Source: Bacillus sp. MM2020_4 (lineage in GTDB: Bacteria > Bacillota > Bacilli > Bacillales > Cytobacillaceae). Taken from it: DNA of 64,000 nucleotides. A program made the translations under genes and the position numbers. This document shows positions 53,750 to 62,428 of this stretch, in pieces. The notes beneath the pieces are model-generated. The model had not been told where the DNA came from. It ran no database searches and was given only the letters and a program-made list of their open reading frames with translations. How positions within the stretch are numbered: position 1 is the stretch's first letter; each line of letters opens with the position of its first letter. The stretch spans positions 1 through 64,000 of the forward strand of contig NZ_JAANMZ010000004.1 of the NCBI RefSeq assembly GCF_011250555.1, given 5' to 3'.

Positions 53750-54259
53750 ATGGCAGACGACAAAAAAGTGGACCTATCCGAAGAAACCGCACGCAGATGG
53801 CTAAAGGAACGTGGCGTTGAAATCCAGGATATGGCCGATTTAGTCTTCTTTTTACAGGAAAAATATCACAAGAATTTAAAAATGGAAGATTGCATCGCAA
53901 ACGTGGAACGCGTCCTTTCGAAACGTGAGGTTCAAAATGCCATCCTAACAGGTATCCAGCTTGATATGCTCGCTGAAAAAGGGTTGCTGGAAGAGCCTTT
54001 GCAATCCATCATCGGAACAGATGAAAGTCTCTACGGAGTCGACGAAATCTTGGCCTTTTCGATTGTGAATGTATATGGTTCCATTGGATTCACCAATTAT
54101 GGATACATCGATAAACTAAAGCCGGGGATTTTAGCGCATTTAAATGATAAATCAACAGGGGAATGCCATACCTTTTTAGATGATATTGTTGGGGCGATTG
54201 CCGCTGCCGCTTCAAGCAGACTTGCACATAGGGCAGCTAGGGCTGAAAAAGAAAAATAG
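53750..54259 (+). CDS. yutG: Phosphatidylglycerophosphatase A-like protein YutG
   Basis: 169-aa PgpA-domain protein. VYGSIGFTNYGYIDKLKPGIL and the acidic HTFLDDIVGAIAAAASSRLAHRAA match the family's C-terminal metal-binding helix. Lacks clear membrane helices, as in B. subtilis YutG. It would dephosphorylate phosphatidylglycerol phosphate in phospholipid synthesis; activity of the soluble form is not established here. AAAAGGGG precedes the ATG. Confidence 0.87.
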   Translation: MADDKKVDLSEETARRWLKERGVEIQDMADLVFFLQEKYHKNLKMEDCIANVERVLSKREVQNAILTGIQLDMLAEKGLLEEPLQSIIGTDESLYGVDEILAFSIVNVYGSIGFTNYGYIDKLKPGILAHLNDKSTGECHTFLDDIVGAIAAAASSRLAHRAARAEKEK

Positions 54260-54260
54260 T

Positions 54261-54291
54261 AAAAGGGATGGGCGAAGAACCCATCCCTTTG
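54261..54291. terminator. Bidirectional terminator between yutG and yutF
   Basis: AAAGGGATGGG (54262-54272) pairs with CCCATCCCTTT (54280-54290). Confidence 0.88.
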
Positions 54292-55056
54292 TCATATTTC
54301 CCACTCATCTAATGAATCAATTGAATACGTCGGCATCCGGTCGTAACCGGCCAGCAATTCTTTTGTCGTGACACCCGTATGAACCAATAAAGTATCCAAA
54401 CCAGCATTCATTCCCGCTAGAATATCGGTATCATAATAATCACCGACCATTAACGTGTCCTCTTTAGCCGTTCCTAACACCTTTAATGCCTGTTCCATAA
54501 TAATCGATTCCGGCTTACCAATGAAAATTGGCTCTGTTTGGGTGGAAACGGTGATGACCGATGTCAGTGACCCGTTACCAGGCAAGAGTCCTCTTTCGGT
54601 AGGAATAGCGATATCACCATTTGTGGAAATAAACGTCGCCCCATTGCGGACAGCCAGGCATGCAACCGCTAATTTTTCATAGCTAATTTCACGGTCAATC
54701 CCGACCACGACATAGTCAGCATCGACGCCAGCAAATTGCAATCCTTTCTCTTCAATCGCTGTTCGAACCCCCTCTTCGCCAATTACATAAACAGTAGCGT
54801 CATTCTTCCGTTCATAAATATAATTAGCTGTTGCCTGGCTCGTTGTAAACACGAGTTTTTCCTCTGCGGGAATATCAAAGTCTTTAAGCTTTTCAGCCAC
54901 CTGTAGCGGTGTTCTTGATGAATTATTGGTCACAAATAAGTAAGGGATTCCTTGATCCCGTAGCTTTTTAACAAAGTCAGATGCCGCTTCAATCCGCTCT
55001 GTTCCTTTATACATCGTTCCATCTAGATCAATTAAATAGCCTTTATATTTTTTCAA
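54292..55056 (-). CDS. yutF: HAD-superfamily NagD-like phosphatase YutF
   Basis: 254-aa HAD hydrolase of subclass IIA. Motif I KGYLIDLDGTMYKG (nucleophile Asp), motif II YLFVTNNSSRTP, motif III lysine in IFIGKPESIIM, motif IV MVGDYYDTDILAGMNAG. The cap domain between them is the C2a type. It probably hydrolyses small sugar or nucleotide phosphates. Confidence 0.92.
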   Translation of the reverse strand: MKKYKGYLIDLDGTMYKGTERIEAASDFVKKLRDQGIPYLFVTNNSSRTPLQVAEKLKDFDIPAEEKLVFTTSQATANYIYERKNDATVYVIGEEGVRTAIEEKGLQFAGVDADYVVVGIDREISYEKLAVACLAVRNGATFISTNGDIAIPTERGLLPGNGSLTSVITVSTQTEPIFIGKPESIIMEQALKVLGTAKEDTLMVGDYYDTDILAGMNAGLDTLLVHTGVTTKELLAGYDRMPTYSIDSLDEWEI

Positions 55057-55109
55057 GCTATATCACTCCTAAAAGTCTTTCTCATAGTTAAAAAAAGACC
55101 GCTCTACGG

Positions 55110-55547
55110 TCAATTTTTGAACGCTGAAACCGGCCCTAATTCATTTATGAGATAATCGCGGACATTTGCTGAAAAACCCGCTAATTCTGGCAGGTACTTT
55201 GAAAATTGTTCCTGAAGGTCGCGATGATCAATTTCAATGTAATCCTGGACAAGCATCTTTCGATAGTGAATGAGAATTTTAAAATGGGCGCCTGTTTCAG
55301 CTGTGATTACTTTCTCATCGATTAAAATGTCAATAATATCTTCATAACTACCCGGGTCCCGCATAATAAAACCATCAATCATGGCATTTCCAACATCCAG
55401 CACTGCTTCAAGCATCATTTGGCATAAGCGCTCTAATGCTACCAGTTCTAGTGGTGTAGACCAGTTCTTTTGGCCGTGGAAGAGATTAATTAGCTTTTCT
55501 AAATAGTGCAATGTCGCTTCAATTTTTTCCCTGTCAACAAAATACAT
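55110..55547 (-). CDS. yutE: DUF86 / HepT-like helical protein YutE
   Basis: 145-aa HEPN-fold protein: MYFVDREKIEATLHYLEKLI, LERLCQMMLEAVLDVGNAMID, and HYRKMLVQDYIEID. HepT toxins carry RxxxxHxY at that site; here the His is Gln (RKMLVQDY), and no MNT antitoxin gene is adjacent, so a housekeeping role is more likely than a toxin. ATG 55547 is used; GTG 55556 is also possible. Confidence 0.85.
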   Translation of the reverse strand: MYFVDREKIEATLHYLEKLINLFHGQKNWSTPLELVALERLCQMMLEAVLDVGNAMIDGFIMRDPGSYEDIIDILIDEKVITAETGAHFKILIHYRKMLVQDYIEIDHRDLQEQFSKYLPELAGFSANVRDYLINELGPVSAFKN

Positions 55548-55704
55548 CCTGCCCACTTCCCTCTATGTAGTCATTCCTTTTTTATTGTAACATAATCCTG
55601 AAATGGTTCGTATTTTTCCGCCAGCAGAAATCAGTGAAACATGCCTCTAAATTTGTTACTATAGAGAGGATTGTACCAGTTCAAACCACAAAGGAGACCA
55701 TTTC

Positions 55705-55971
55705 ATGTCAGAACGCTATTATTTATACGATGATACAGAGGATACAAAAACAAGATTTATCAGCTTTGTTGGTGAAAACCAGCGCTTTGATTTAGCCATT
55801 GTTCAAACTAACCGCCATTACGGGAAGAGTCTTGTTCTAGATATGCAGGGCAATCGCTTTGCGATCATTGGACCGGATGATCTTGAGGAAGAGGGTTATT
55901 TAGAATTTGCCTTTCAATTAAACGAGGAAGATGCTGAGGAACTACGATCGTTCTTAACTGAAATCATCTAA
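55705..55971 (+). CDS. DUF3055 family protein
   Basis: 88-aa acidic soluble protein: YYLYDDTEDTKTRFISFVGENQRFD, then SLVLDMQGNRFAIIGPDDLEEEGYLEFAF is the DUF3055 pattern. AAAGGAG lies 8 nt before the ATG. Plus strand, followed by a second small plus-strand gene. Function unknown. Confidence 0.8.
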   Translation: MSERYYLYDDTEDTKTRFISFVGENQRFDLAIVQTNRHYGKSLVLDMQGNRFAIIGPDDLEEEGYLEFAFQLNEEDAEELRSFLTEII

Positions 55972-56026
55972 TCCACACATGATTTTCACCCCTGCTTGCA
56001 ATACTAAAGGCTAAAGGAGTGAAAGC

Positions 56027-56314
56027 ATGGGAAATAAAGACTCTGAGAACTATACGGAATTATCGAATGTGGAAAAACAACATAATTACCTTACAGCACA
56101 AGAATTTCCTGAAGGCCCATTCGGTTCACCCATTAGGAAAGATGAACCGGTAAAAAATAAGAGTACACCTTGGGTAGAAGGACAGCGGAGATATAGTGCA
56201 TATAATTGGGAGTTTAAATCACTGCACCAGGATAAGCCACGGCAAATGGAGGGTTCGCATCCGCCTCATGATGATCCGGATACAGATATACAGGAGCCAT
56301 ATTCAGAGGCTTAG
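56027..56314 (+). CDS. Small conserved cytosolic protein of Bacillus, unknown
   Basis: 95-aa hydrophilic protein with the strongly conserved-looking block QEFPEGPFGSPIRKDEPV followed by STPWVEGQRRYSAYNWEFKSLHQDKPRQM. AAAGGAGTG lies 9 nt before the ATG. Pro- and Asp-rich C-terminus (HPPHDDPDTDIQEP). I know similar cytosolic proteins from Bacillaceae but no function. Confidence 0.72.
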   Translation: MGNKDSENYTELSNVEKQHNYLTAQEFPEGPFGSPIRKDEPVKNKSTPWVEGQRRYSAYNWEFKSLHQDKPRQMEGSHPPHDDPDTDIQEPYSEA

Positions 56315-56318
56315 TAAG

Positions 56319-56466
56319 AAAAGCGGAAGCGCCCTGTTCAGCGGCGTATGGCCTGGAGCGCTCCAACTGAGATAAAGGAAACACGAAGAGCTCCAGCGAT
56401 TCGATGTTGACTTATCGTAGGGCGGAGAGCGAAGGAAACTAGCCGCTAGGGAGCTGGAGCTAGACA
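56319..56466. repeat. ~148-bp GC-rich intergenic repeat element
   Basis: Starts AAGCGGAAGCGCC, ends GCTGGAGCTAGACA, and contains internal inverted elements (TGGAGCGCTCCA, GAGCTCCAGC with GCTGGAGCT near the end). GC content is clearly above the surroundings and no ORF is present. It resembles a short non-autonomous element or structured RNA common in Bacillaceae intergenic regions. A deleted derivative is at 50233-50267. Confidence 0.7.
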
Positions 56467-56467
56467 G

Positions 56468-56502
56468 AAAAGAAGGATCAGGTTTCCTGATCCTTCTTAT
56501 TT
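56468..56502. terminator. Terminator of yutD
   Basis: AAGAAGGATCAGG (56470-56482) pairs with CCTGATCCTTCTT (56486-56498). Confidence 0.88.
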
Positions 56503-56772
56503 TTTTACCTTTTTTAGTACAAAATACGCACAGCCAAAATTGCAGTATTCATATAGGTACTCATTTAGTGTGCTAATTTTTGTATCAAATGTAGCTTTTT
56601 GGTTTTGATCGTCGAAAAAACCCTTTAGGCGCAGCTGACCATAGCCCCAATCACCAATAATATAATCATACCTCGTTAAAATATCACTATACCTGGCTTT
56701 AAAGGCTTCTTCGTTATATCCATTTCGATATTCCTGCAAAATTTCATATGCAGTATTGTTGATAACAATCAT
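56497..56772 (-). CDS. yutD: YutD-like protein (DUF1027)
   Basis: 91-aa protein: EILQEYRNGYNEEAFKARYSDILTRYDYIIGDWGYGQLRLKGFF in parts, and STLNEYLYEYCNFGCAYFVLKK are the DUF1027 hallmarks (two Cys in YCNFGC). Function unknown. The order yutE-yutD-yutC-lipA follows B. subtilis, with extra plus-strand genes inserted. Confidence 0.92.
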   Translation of the reverse strand: MIVINNTAYEILQEYRNGYNEEAFKARYSDILTRYDYIIGDWGYGQLRLKGFFDDQNQKATFDTKISTLNEYLYEYCNFGCAYFVLKKVKK

Positions 56773-56879
56773 CCTTATTCACCTCATTAACCCAGCGATT
56801 ACCTAATATCCATTATAACCGATTCCCCATCAATTACTAAGAAAAAAAATCCTTCCTTTGGCCATTCTAATAAAAGGAG

Positions 56880-57530
56880 GTGTTGAAATTGAAAAAACTG
56901 ATTTTAATCGCCGGATTGTGTGCAATCACCGCACTAACCGGATGTTCAAAGGATAATGCAAACCAAGATATTTATGAAGAAAGCGGCAACACCATTAACG
57001 TTAATAATAAAAGACATGAGCTCTACAACGAAGGTGCAAGTCGGGGGATTCGTAATGTCAGCAACAATTATGGCTTTGTCCGCCATCAAAAGAGTCCTGT
57101 GATGAATGATAATACGGCAAACAATCATTATGCTGCATTGGACCGAGAGCAAGTCGCTAACATTATAAGCAAGTACAGTACGTCTATTCCCCATGTCAAT
57201 GACGTGGCAACACTTGTCACAGACCAAGAAGTGTTAATTGCCTATGATACCGATTCAAAGGATCGCAACCTAACAGCTGACCAGGTAAAACAGACCGCCA
57301 TGTCAGTTGTACCTAGATATTACCACGTTTATATCACAGATAATAAAGTATTGATGCGTGATGTCGAAAATCTGGCTAATACCGATTCAAACGGTAAGAA
57401 TGCCCGCAATTTAGTTACCGGGCTCATTACGCAAATGAAAAAGTCTCCACAAGGTACGAGGGTAAATCCGAGTGAAGATGAAAATGGTCTGACACCGGAT
57501 GATCATACCACTAATCGGACAAATCGCTAA
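56880..57530 (+). CDS. yutC: YhcN/YlaJ-family sporulation lipoprotein YutC
   Basis: 216-aa lipoprotein: KKLILIAGLCAITALTGC with lipobox LTGC, then a region rich in Asn, and the YhcN/YlaJ domain (about 75-190): HYAALDREQVANIISKY, VATLVTDQEVLIAYDTD, AMSVVPRYYHVYITDN. TTG/ATG start after AAAGGAGG. The family contributes to spore formation or germination; its precise role is unclear. A Thr/Asn-rich tail ends the protein. Confidence 0.88.
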   Translation: MLKLKKLILIAGLCAITALTGCSKDNANQDIYEESGNTINVNNKRHELYNEGASRGIRNVSNNYGFVRHQKSPVMNDNTANNHYAALDREQVANIISKYSTSIPHVNDVATLVTDQEVLIAYDTDSKDRNLTADQVKQTAMSVVPRYYHVYITDNKVLMRDVENLANTDSNGKNARNLVTGLITQMKKSPQGTRVNPSEDENGLTPDDHTTNRTNR

Positions 57531-57577
57531 AAGAAAGAGTTCAACCCTTTTATTATTCAGGGTTGAACTCTTTTTAT
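57531..57577. terminator. Bidirectional terminator between yutC and lipA
   Basis: AAAGAGTTCAACCC (57534-57547) pairs with GGGTTGAACTCTTT (57560-57573). Confidence 0.92.
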
Positions 57578-58494
57578 TACGCTTCTTTTGCTTCTTTTTC
57601 GCCAAGAAGTTGCTTGTGCTTTGCTGCAGCATTGACTTGTTCATCGGCATGATAAGAAGAGCGAACAAGCGGGCCCGCTTGACAGTGGCTAAAGCCTTTA
57701 CTCATCGCAATTTGCTGGAATTCTGCAAATTCATCAGGACTGTAGTATTTTTCTACCTTTAAATGACTTCTTGAAGGCTGTAGGTATTGACCAATCGTCA
57801 TAATATCCACATTGTTAGCCCGTAAATCATCCATCACTTCCAAAATTTCTTCTTTTGTTTCACCAAGGCCGATCATTAAGCTTGATTTAGTGGGAATGCT
57901 TGGCTCCATTTCCTTCGCACGACGGAGAAACTCAAGTGAACGATCGTATTTCGCACGTGCTCTGACTCTTGGGGTTAAACGTCTTGTCGTTTCAATATTA
58001 TGATTCAAGATATCTGGCTTTGCATCCATCAACATTTTTAAATTTTCTTCTTTACCGCCCATATCTGAAGGAAGTACCTCAATGCTAGTAAACGGATTTT
58101 TCCGGCGAATCGCACGTACCGTTTCGGCAAACACCGCAGCACCGCCGTCTTTTAAATCATCACGAGCTACTGCTGTCACGACGACATGTTTTAGGTTCAT
58201 CAATTGAACAGAGTCAGCCACTCTTTCTGGCTCTTGCCAATCAAGTTCTGTGGGCAGTCCTGTTTTTACCGCACAGAAGCGGCAAGCGCGCGTGCAGGTA
58301 TCTCCAAGAATCATAAAGGTTGCGGTACGCCTTTCAGCCCAGCATTCGTGAATATTTGGGCAGCGGGCCTCCTCACAAACCGTATGAAGATTTTTCTCCC
58401 GCATCATTTTCTTTAAGCCCGTATACGTCTCATTCGTGTTCAACTTTATTTTCAGCCACTCCGGCTTACGTAAAATTTCTTCGTTTTTGCTCAT
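57577..58494 (-). CDS. lipA: Lipoyl synthase LipA
   Basis: 305-aa radical-SAM enzyme that inserts two sulfurs into octanoyl groups on lipoyl domains. Auxiliary cluster Cys in [13 protein letters not shown] (CX4CX5C); radical-SAM CX3CX2C in [32 protein letters not shown] is the C-terminal signature with the catalytic RSSY serine. Start is the ATG after AAGGGGTG; the longer upstream frame (to 58515) is not needed. Confidence 0.97.
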   Translation of the reverse strand: MSKNEEILRKPEWLKIKLNTNETYTGLKKMMREKNLHTVCEEARCPNIHECWAERRTATFMILGDTCTRACRFCAVKTGLPTELDWQEPERVADSVQLMNLKHVVVTAVARDDLKDGGAAVFAETVRAIRRKNPFTSIEVLPSDMGGKEENLKMLMDAKPDILNHNIETTRRLTPRVRARAKYDRSLEFLRRAKEMEPSIPTKSSLMIGLGETKEEILEVMDDLRANNVDIMTIGQYLQPSRSHLKVEKYYSPDEFAEFQQIAMSKGFSHCQAGPLVRSSYHADEQVNAAAKHKQLLGEKEAKEA

Positions 58495-58602
58495 AATTAC
58501 ACCCCTTAAATCCAATTATGTACGTTGTCACTTTATCATACTGCGATAGGAACGACAAGCCAACAGGTAATTTTGAATTGGAGCTGAAGCTTTTACTAGG
58601 AT

Positions 58603-58714
58603 TCCGCCAACATTGGTGGGAATTCCGCCAAACTTGCGATTAATTCCGCCAAACTGCTACTTTATTCCGCCAACTTTACAATTAATCCCGCCAATAGGCA
58701 AGAATTCCGCCAAT
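58603..58714 (+). repeat. 21-bp-period array of TTCCGCCAA motifs (six units)
   Basis: Starts at 58603, 58624, 58645, 58666, 58687 (CCCGCCAA variant) and 58706; steps 21, 21, 21, 21 and 19. Same family as 14252-14345. It lies between the lipA start region and lytH, 100 nt before the latter. Confidence 0.88.
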
Positions 58715-58814
58715 CTCTTTCGTGTAACTTTTTTGATTACCAATTATTATCTCTAATGAAAAAGCTAAATCATCATAAACTAACCTTGTACATTAATTGG
58801 AAGGAGGATTCCTG

Positions 58815-59810
58815 GTGCGAGCTGTTTTCATTATAGGAACTATCCTTATATTACTTACCTCACCTTTGTCTGTCAGGGATGCTCATGCTAAAGAAGCTTC
58901 CGATCCCTATCTGGAAAGAATGAAGCTATATAAAAAAGTGGAAACAGTAACCCAAATTCCTTGGTACTATTTAGCGGCTATCGATCAATATGAAAGAAGT
59001 ATCCGTTTTGCTCGCCGCGATTTACCAAAACCGGAAAGTACCATTTCCATTTATTTTAGGCCTGAACAATGGGCGGGGTTAACGAATCCTAATCCTTCTG
59101 AAGAAAATCCAGCCATCATTCAGTTTTTTAATGGGATCGGTGTTGATGGGGATGGGGATGGAAAAGCGAGTTTAAAAAGTGATGAGGATGTTTTATATGC
59201 GTTCGCCCATTATCTTCTTTCATACGGGGTGGACCAGGATAATATTAAAATCGGTTTATGGAATTACTATCATCGCGATAAATCAGTACGGATTATCACA
59301 GGAAAAGCTAAAATTTATCGTCAGTTTGGCAGGCTTGATTTAGATAAACAAGTCTTTCCCGTGCCGCTTTATAGCAATCACAGCTATCGCAGTACCTGGG
59401 GCGATGCCCGCGGCTGGGGCGGTAGAAGAATCCATGAAGGGACCGATATCTTTGCCGGCTACGGCGTACCCGTACGTGCCACCAGCTATGGGATTATTGA
59501 AATGAAAGGCTGGAATAAGTTTGGCGGCTGGAGAATCGGGATCCGTGACATTAATAATACGTATCATTACTTTGCACATTTGAGCGGGTTTGCCAAGGAT
59601 TTAAAGGTTGGCCAAGTGGTTGAGCCGGGATTGGTCATTGGCGGTGTTGGCAGCTCCGGATATGGCCCTCCAGGAACATCGGGTAAATTCCCTCCACATC
59701 TACATTACGGAATGTATAAGGACAATGGGATCAGCGAATGGTCATTCGATCCTTATCCACATTTAGCAAAATGGAAGCGGCTTGAGCGGATGAATATGAA
59801 ACGGAAATAG
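58815..59810 (+). CDS. lytH: M23 metallopeptidase, LytH/YunA-like
   Basis: 331-aa secreted cell-wall hydrolase. Signal peptide at the N-terminus (AVFIIGTILILLTSPLSV, cleavage near AHA-KEA). A middle domain (about 35-180) is followed by the M23 domain (about 195-325) with the zinc ligands HEGTD near 212-216 and HLH near 297-299. In B. subtilis LytH/YunA is a sporulation-specific endopeptidase that trims cortex peptide side chains to L-Ala. GTG 58815 follows GGAGG; ATG upstream overlaps that site. Confidence 0.92.
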   Translation: MRAVFIIGTILILLTSPLSVRDAHAKEASDPYLERMKLYKKVETVTQIPWYYLAAIDQYERSIRFARRDLPKPESTISIYFRPEQWAGLTNPNPSEENPAIIQFFNGIGVDGDGDGKASLKSDEDVLYAFAHYLLSYGVDQDNIKIGLWNYYHRDKSVRIITGKAKIYRQFGRLDLDKQVFPVPLYSNHSYRSTWGDARGWGGRRIHEGTDIFAGYGVPVRATSYGIIEMKGWNKFGGWRIGIRDINNTYHYFAHLSGFAKDLKVGQVVEPGLVIGGVGSSGYGPPGTSGKFPPHLHYGMYKDNGISEWSFDPYPHLAKWKRLERMNMKRK

Positions 59811-59836
59811 GACTGTCCATGAAGGATAGTCCTTTT
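59808..59836. terminator. Terminator between lytH and yunB
   Basis: GGACTGTCC and GGATAGTCC arms with a T-rich flank. Confidence 0.7.
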
Positions 59837-60617
59837 AATTCTCTGATTTTTTTGTTTCTGATTTCTTTTCTGGAAGTTGTATGGATGGTGTGATCCCGCC
59901 ACCACTGTTATAGAATTGTGGAACTTCCCCTTCTACTAATCGGCCACCAACCGGAATACTTTGTTTTAACTTGGTAATTTTTGTTGCAAATGGAGTGATA
60001 ATTTGAACAGACACTTCGATTTCAACAGAGACTTGAATCCAGACACTATTAATGCCCATTTCTTTAGGTACAATATGAACATCCGGCTCGACTTCACCAA
60101 TCGCATGGAATTTCACCGGAATTTTTGGCCCAATATTCCCTAGTAATGAAATATTGGTGGCCTGGCCTAATGGCACATACCAAATAATCCCATCTTCCTT
60201 TCCGGTATTTTCTGTTTCAATCTCTACATCTGATTCTAATAATGCTATATCCCCCTTCTTTGCTGTTTTCAAATTCCTTTGAATTTGGGCAGTGGTTTCT
60301 GCCAATACCCGATTGATTAAATCTGTATTCAATTCGGCGTTTTGTTTTTTTCCATCACTGCTTTCCGTTATTTTTATAACCTCATTATTATCTCCTACAT
60401 TGGTTGTCCGTTTGGTAATGGCTCTATTAATAACAAGAGAAGCGATATTCCGTGTTTCCGTTTCAGCATATCTCATCAGTGTCGGTTCTAATCCCTTGTT
60501 TACAAGCACCAAACCGGTTGCTGTGGAGAAAAGGAAAAAGACCAATGTTAGGAGCATCACATAGCGGAATGGCAAAGGTCCCCGTTTGAAAAACCTCCGC
60601 CCTCTAAACTTTGCCAA
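59835..60617 (-). CDS. yunB: Sporulation protein YunB
   Basis: 260-aa single-pass membrane protein: basic N-terminus (RGRRFFKRGPLPFRY), one helix near 18-40, then an extracytoplasmic domain with RYAETETRNIASLVINRAI and a Lys/Ser-rich end. B. subtilis yunB is required for proper sporulation. It lies next to lytH, another sporulation gene. Confidence 0.9.
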   Translation of the reverse strand: MAKFRGRRFFKRGPLPFRYVMLLTLVFFLFSTATGLVLVNKGLEPTLMRYAETETRNIASLVINRAITKRTTNVGDNNEVIKITESSDGKKQNAELNTDLINRVLAETTAQIQRNLKTAKKGDIALLESDVEIETENTGKEDGIIWYVPLGQATNISLLGNIGPKIPVKFHAIGEVEPDVHIVPKEMGINSVWIQVSVEIEVSVQIITPFATKITKLKQSIPVGGRLVEGEVPQFYNSGGGITPSIQLPEKKSETKKSEN

Positions 60618-60677
60618 CTAAATCCCCCCCTTCAAGCTATATGTATGCTTGTAAAAGGGGAACTAGCCCAAATAGCT

Positions 60678-60708
60678 AAAAAAGCTTGCTTTCGTAAGCA
60701 AGCTTTTA
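60678..60708 (-). terminator. Terminator of yunC
   Basis: AAAAGCTTGCTT (60679-60690) pairs with AAGCAAGCTTTT (60696-60707), overlapping the yunC stop. Confidence 0.85.
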
Positions 60709-61008
60709 CACCATTTTCAACAAGGCATCTTTACCAATCATACCTTGATGAATCCCTAATTCCTCTGCCTCTAAAGTGACTGATTCTAATGGGGCATTTA
60801 GGAGTTGATCAATCGTTCTGACTCCGACGGCACGGCCAGCAATGATTTTGCGATCCTTTAATTTTTCATTTAATAGGCTAACATCTAAAGCACCGCACAT
60901 AATATATCCTTTATCATTTGATACCGTTAAAAGGGTGGTTTTAGGAAGTAACACGGTAACAGCCAAAAAAGTATGGCCGTCAATTTCAATTGGTGAAAGC
61001 TCAATCAA
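60706..61008 (-). CDS. yunC: YunC-like protein (DUF1805)
   Basis: 100-aa protein: LAVTVLLPKTTLLTVSNDKGYIMCGALDV, AGRAVGVRTIDQLLNAPLESVT and GIHQGMIGKDALLKM match DUF1805. TTG start at 61008 after AAAGGAG gives the family length; an in-frame ATG 14 codons upstream overlaps that site. Function unknown. It follows yunD on the same strand. Confidence 0.88.
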   Translation of the reverse strand: MIELSPIEIDGHTFLAVTVLLPKTTLLTVSNDKGYIMCGALDVSLLNEKLKDRKIIAGRAVGVRTIDQLLNAPLESVTLEAEELGIHQGMIGKDALLKMV

Positions 61009-61054
61009 AGGTCCCACACTCCTTTCCTCACTATCAAAGTATGATAACAAAGGA

Positions 61055-62419
61055 CTAAGCGTATGGGCTTGATGGCAGCTGAAGCCTCCATTTTATTAAA
61101 TCCCGCAAAAATTCCGGCAGAAAATAGTGCTTCTGCTTGTGTGGTAATACTTCTTTGAAAAAATGACCAAAGGTAAACATATCCGGCAGGGCTAACGTAT
61201 AGTTTTTCCCATACACAATTTCACTGCCATTCACAAAAACGGTATTCTTTTCGAAATGAATGCCATCATAAACAAACACGCCTAAAACGGTTCCTCTAAA
61301 ACCAAGGCCTTTAATTTGTTTGTGTGGTAATGTCTCATCTCTTGTTTGGAAAAGCACGGTTTGTAATTCCAGTCCCGTCAATTCCACCACACACGGATTA
61401 ATCGGATGTGGACAAACCTCTAGTAAATCATAGTTAGTGACCTCACCAGCTAATGTTCCAAGCAAGAGCCCAGCATTGATCATGGCACAATCGGCATTGC
61501 ACCACTCCCTCAGTGTCTGAGAAAGCAATTTTGAAAAATTCGTTTCACGAAAAGGGTCATGAACCAATGGCTCACGAAGAGTGGCAACCGGTTTGTTTAA
61601 CAATTCTTTCCCTTTGTTTAAAAAAGAAAGGATTTGTTCCTGTTCGTTTTTTATCATGGGGAGGTCAATAAAGTCATAAAGAATAGCTTCCTTATTCGTA
61701 ACCGTTTTTTGGTCATTCAGAGTGATCAGGACCTCACCAACATAGTAACCATACTTTCCCGCAGCACCAAGCAGGGTATCACCCACTTGCATTCCTTTTT
61801 CGAAAAAGTGGTGCGTATGGGCGCCTAAAATCACATCGATTTCCGGAAACTCCGTCGCAATCCGTTCATCCTCATTTTTACCAAGATGGGACAGTAAGAT
61901 GATGAAATCTGCTTCCTCTTTTAATGGTGTGAGCCATTTTTTCAGCTCTGATAGCGGTTCTGTCAACTTCCAGCCAAGCAATTCGTATAGTTGGGGAAAC
62001 GGGGCTGTGATTCCGATTACACCGATTCGCGTCCCCTTTTTTGTCTGATAAATCTTATATGGTTTTACCCACTCCGGATAGTGACCATCTTTTTTATACA
62101 GGTTAGCAACCAGTACATCAAAAGCAGCATCATCGTATAGCTGGTCTAAATCTTCATATGGGAGGTTAACCCCCTCATTGTTTCCAATCGTAACCGCCGT
62201 ATAATGGGCGTCATTTAATAGGGTAATGTTTCCCTGTCCTTTTGTTGCCTCTGTTAACGGATGCCAGCGATCAAGAAAATCACCGATATCAAAGAGAAAA
62301 ACATCCTCTTCTTGTTGCAGGTGAAGGGCATTCTTTTGTTTTAAAAATTGTTGTATTCGCGGCCAATGTTCTAAGTGACTATGGAGATCATTTGTATGAT
62401 AAAGATGGATTGTTTCCAT
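61055..62419 (-). CDS. yunD: Metallophosphoesterase / 5'-nucleotidase YunD
   Basis: 454-aa enzyme of the calcineurin-like plus 5'-nucleotidase C-terminal family. Metal motifs: YHTNDLHSHLEHW at the N-terminus, FDIGDFLDRW, VTIGNNEGVN and LGAHTHHFFEKG near 205-216. The C-terminal domain (about 290-454) holds the substrate-binding loop. No signal peptide is visible, so it acts in the cytosol, probably on nucleotides or cyclic nucleotides. Confidence 0.92.
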   Translation of the reverse strand: METIHLYHTNDLHSHLEHWPRIQQFLKQKNALHLQQEEDVFLFDIGDFLDRWHPLTEATKGQGNITLLNDAHYTAVTIGNNEGVNLPYEDLDQLYDDAAFDVLVANLYKKDGHYPEWVKPYKIYQTKKGTRIGVIGITAPFPQLYELLGWKLTEPLSELKKWLTPLKEEADFIILLSHLGKNEDERIATEFPEIDVILGAHTHHFFEKGMQVGDTLLGAAGKYGYYVGEVLITLNDQKTVTNKEAILYDFIDLPMIKNEQEQILSFLNKGKELLNKPVATLREPLVHDPFRETNFSKLLSQTLREWCNADCAMINAGLLLGTLAGEVTNYDLLEVCPHPINPCVVELTGLELQTVLFQTRDETLPHKQIKGLGFRGTVLGVFVYDGIHFEKNTVFVNGSEIVYGKNYTLALPDMFTFGHFFKEVLPHKQKHYFLPEFLRDLIKWRLQLPSSPYA

Positions 62420-62428
62420 TTTTCACCC

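Noticed and set aside
55110-55547. YutE as the toxin of a HepT-MNT toxin-antitoxin system
   Set aside because: Catalytic His is missing and no MNT gene is adjacent.
14252-58714. The repeat arrays as CRISPR arrays
   Set aside because: Period 21 bp is too short, the conserved block is only 9-13 nt, spacers vary by composition drift and no cas gene is present.
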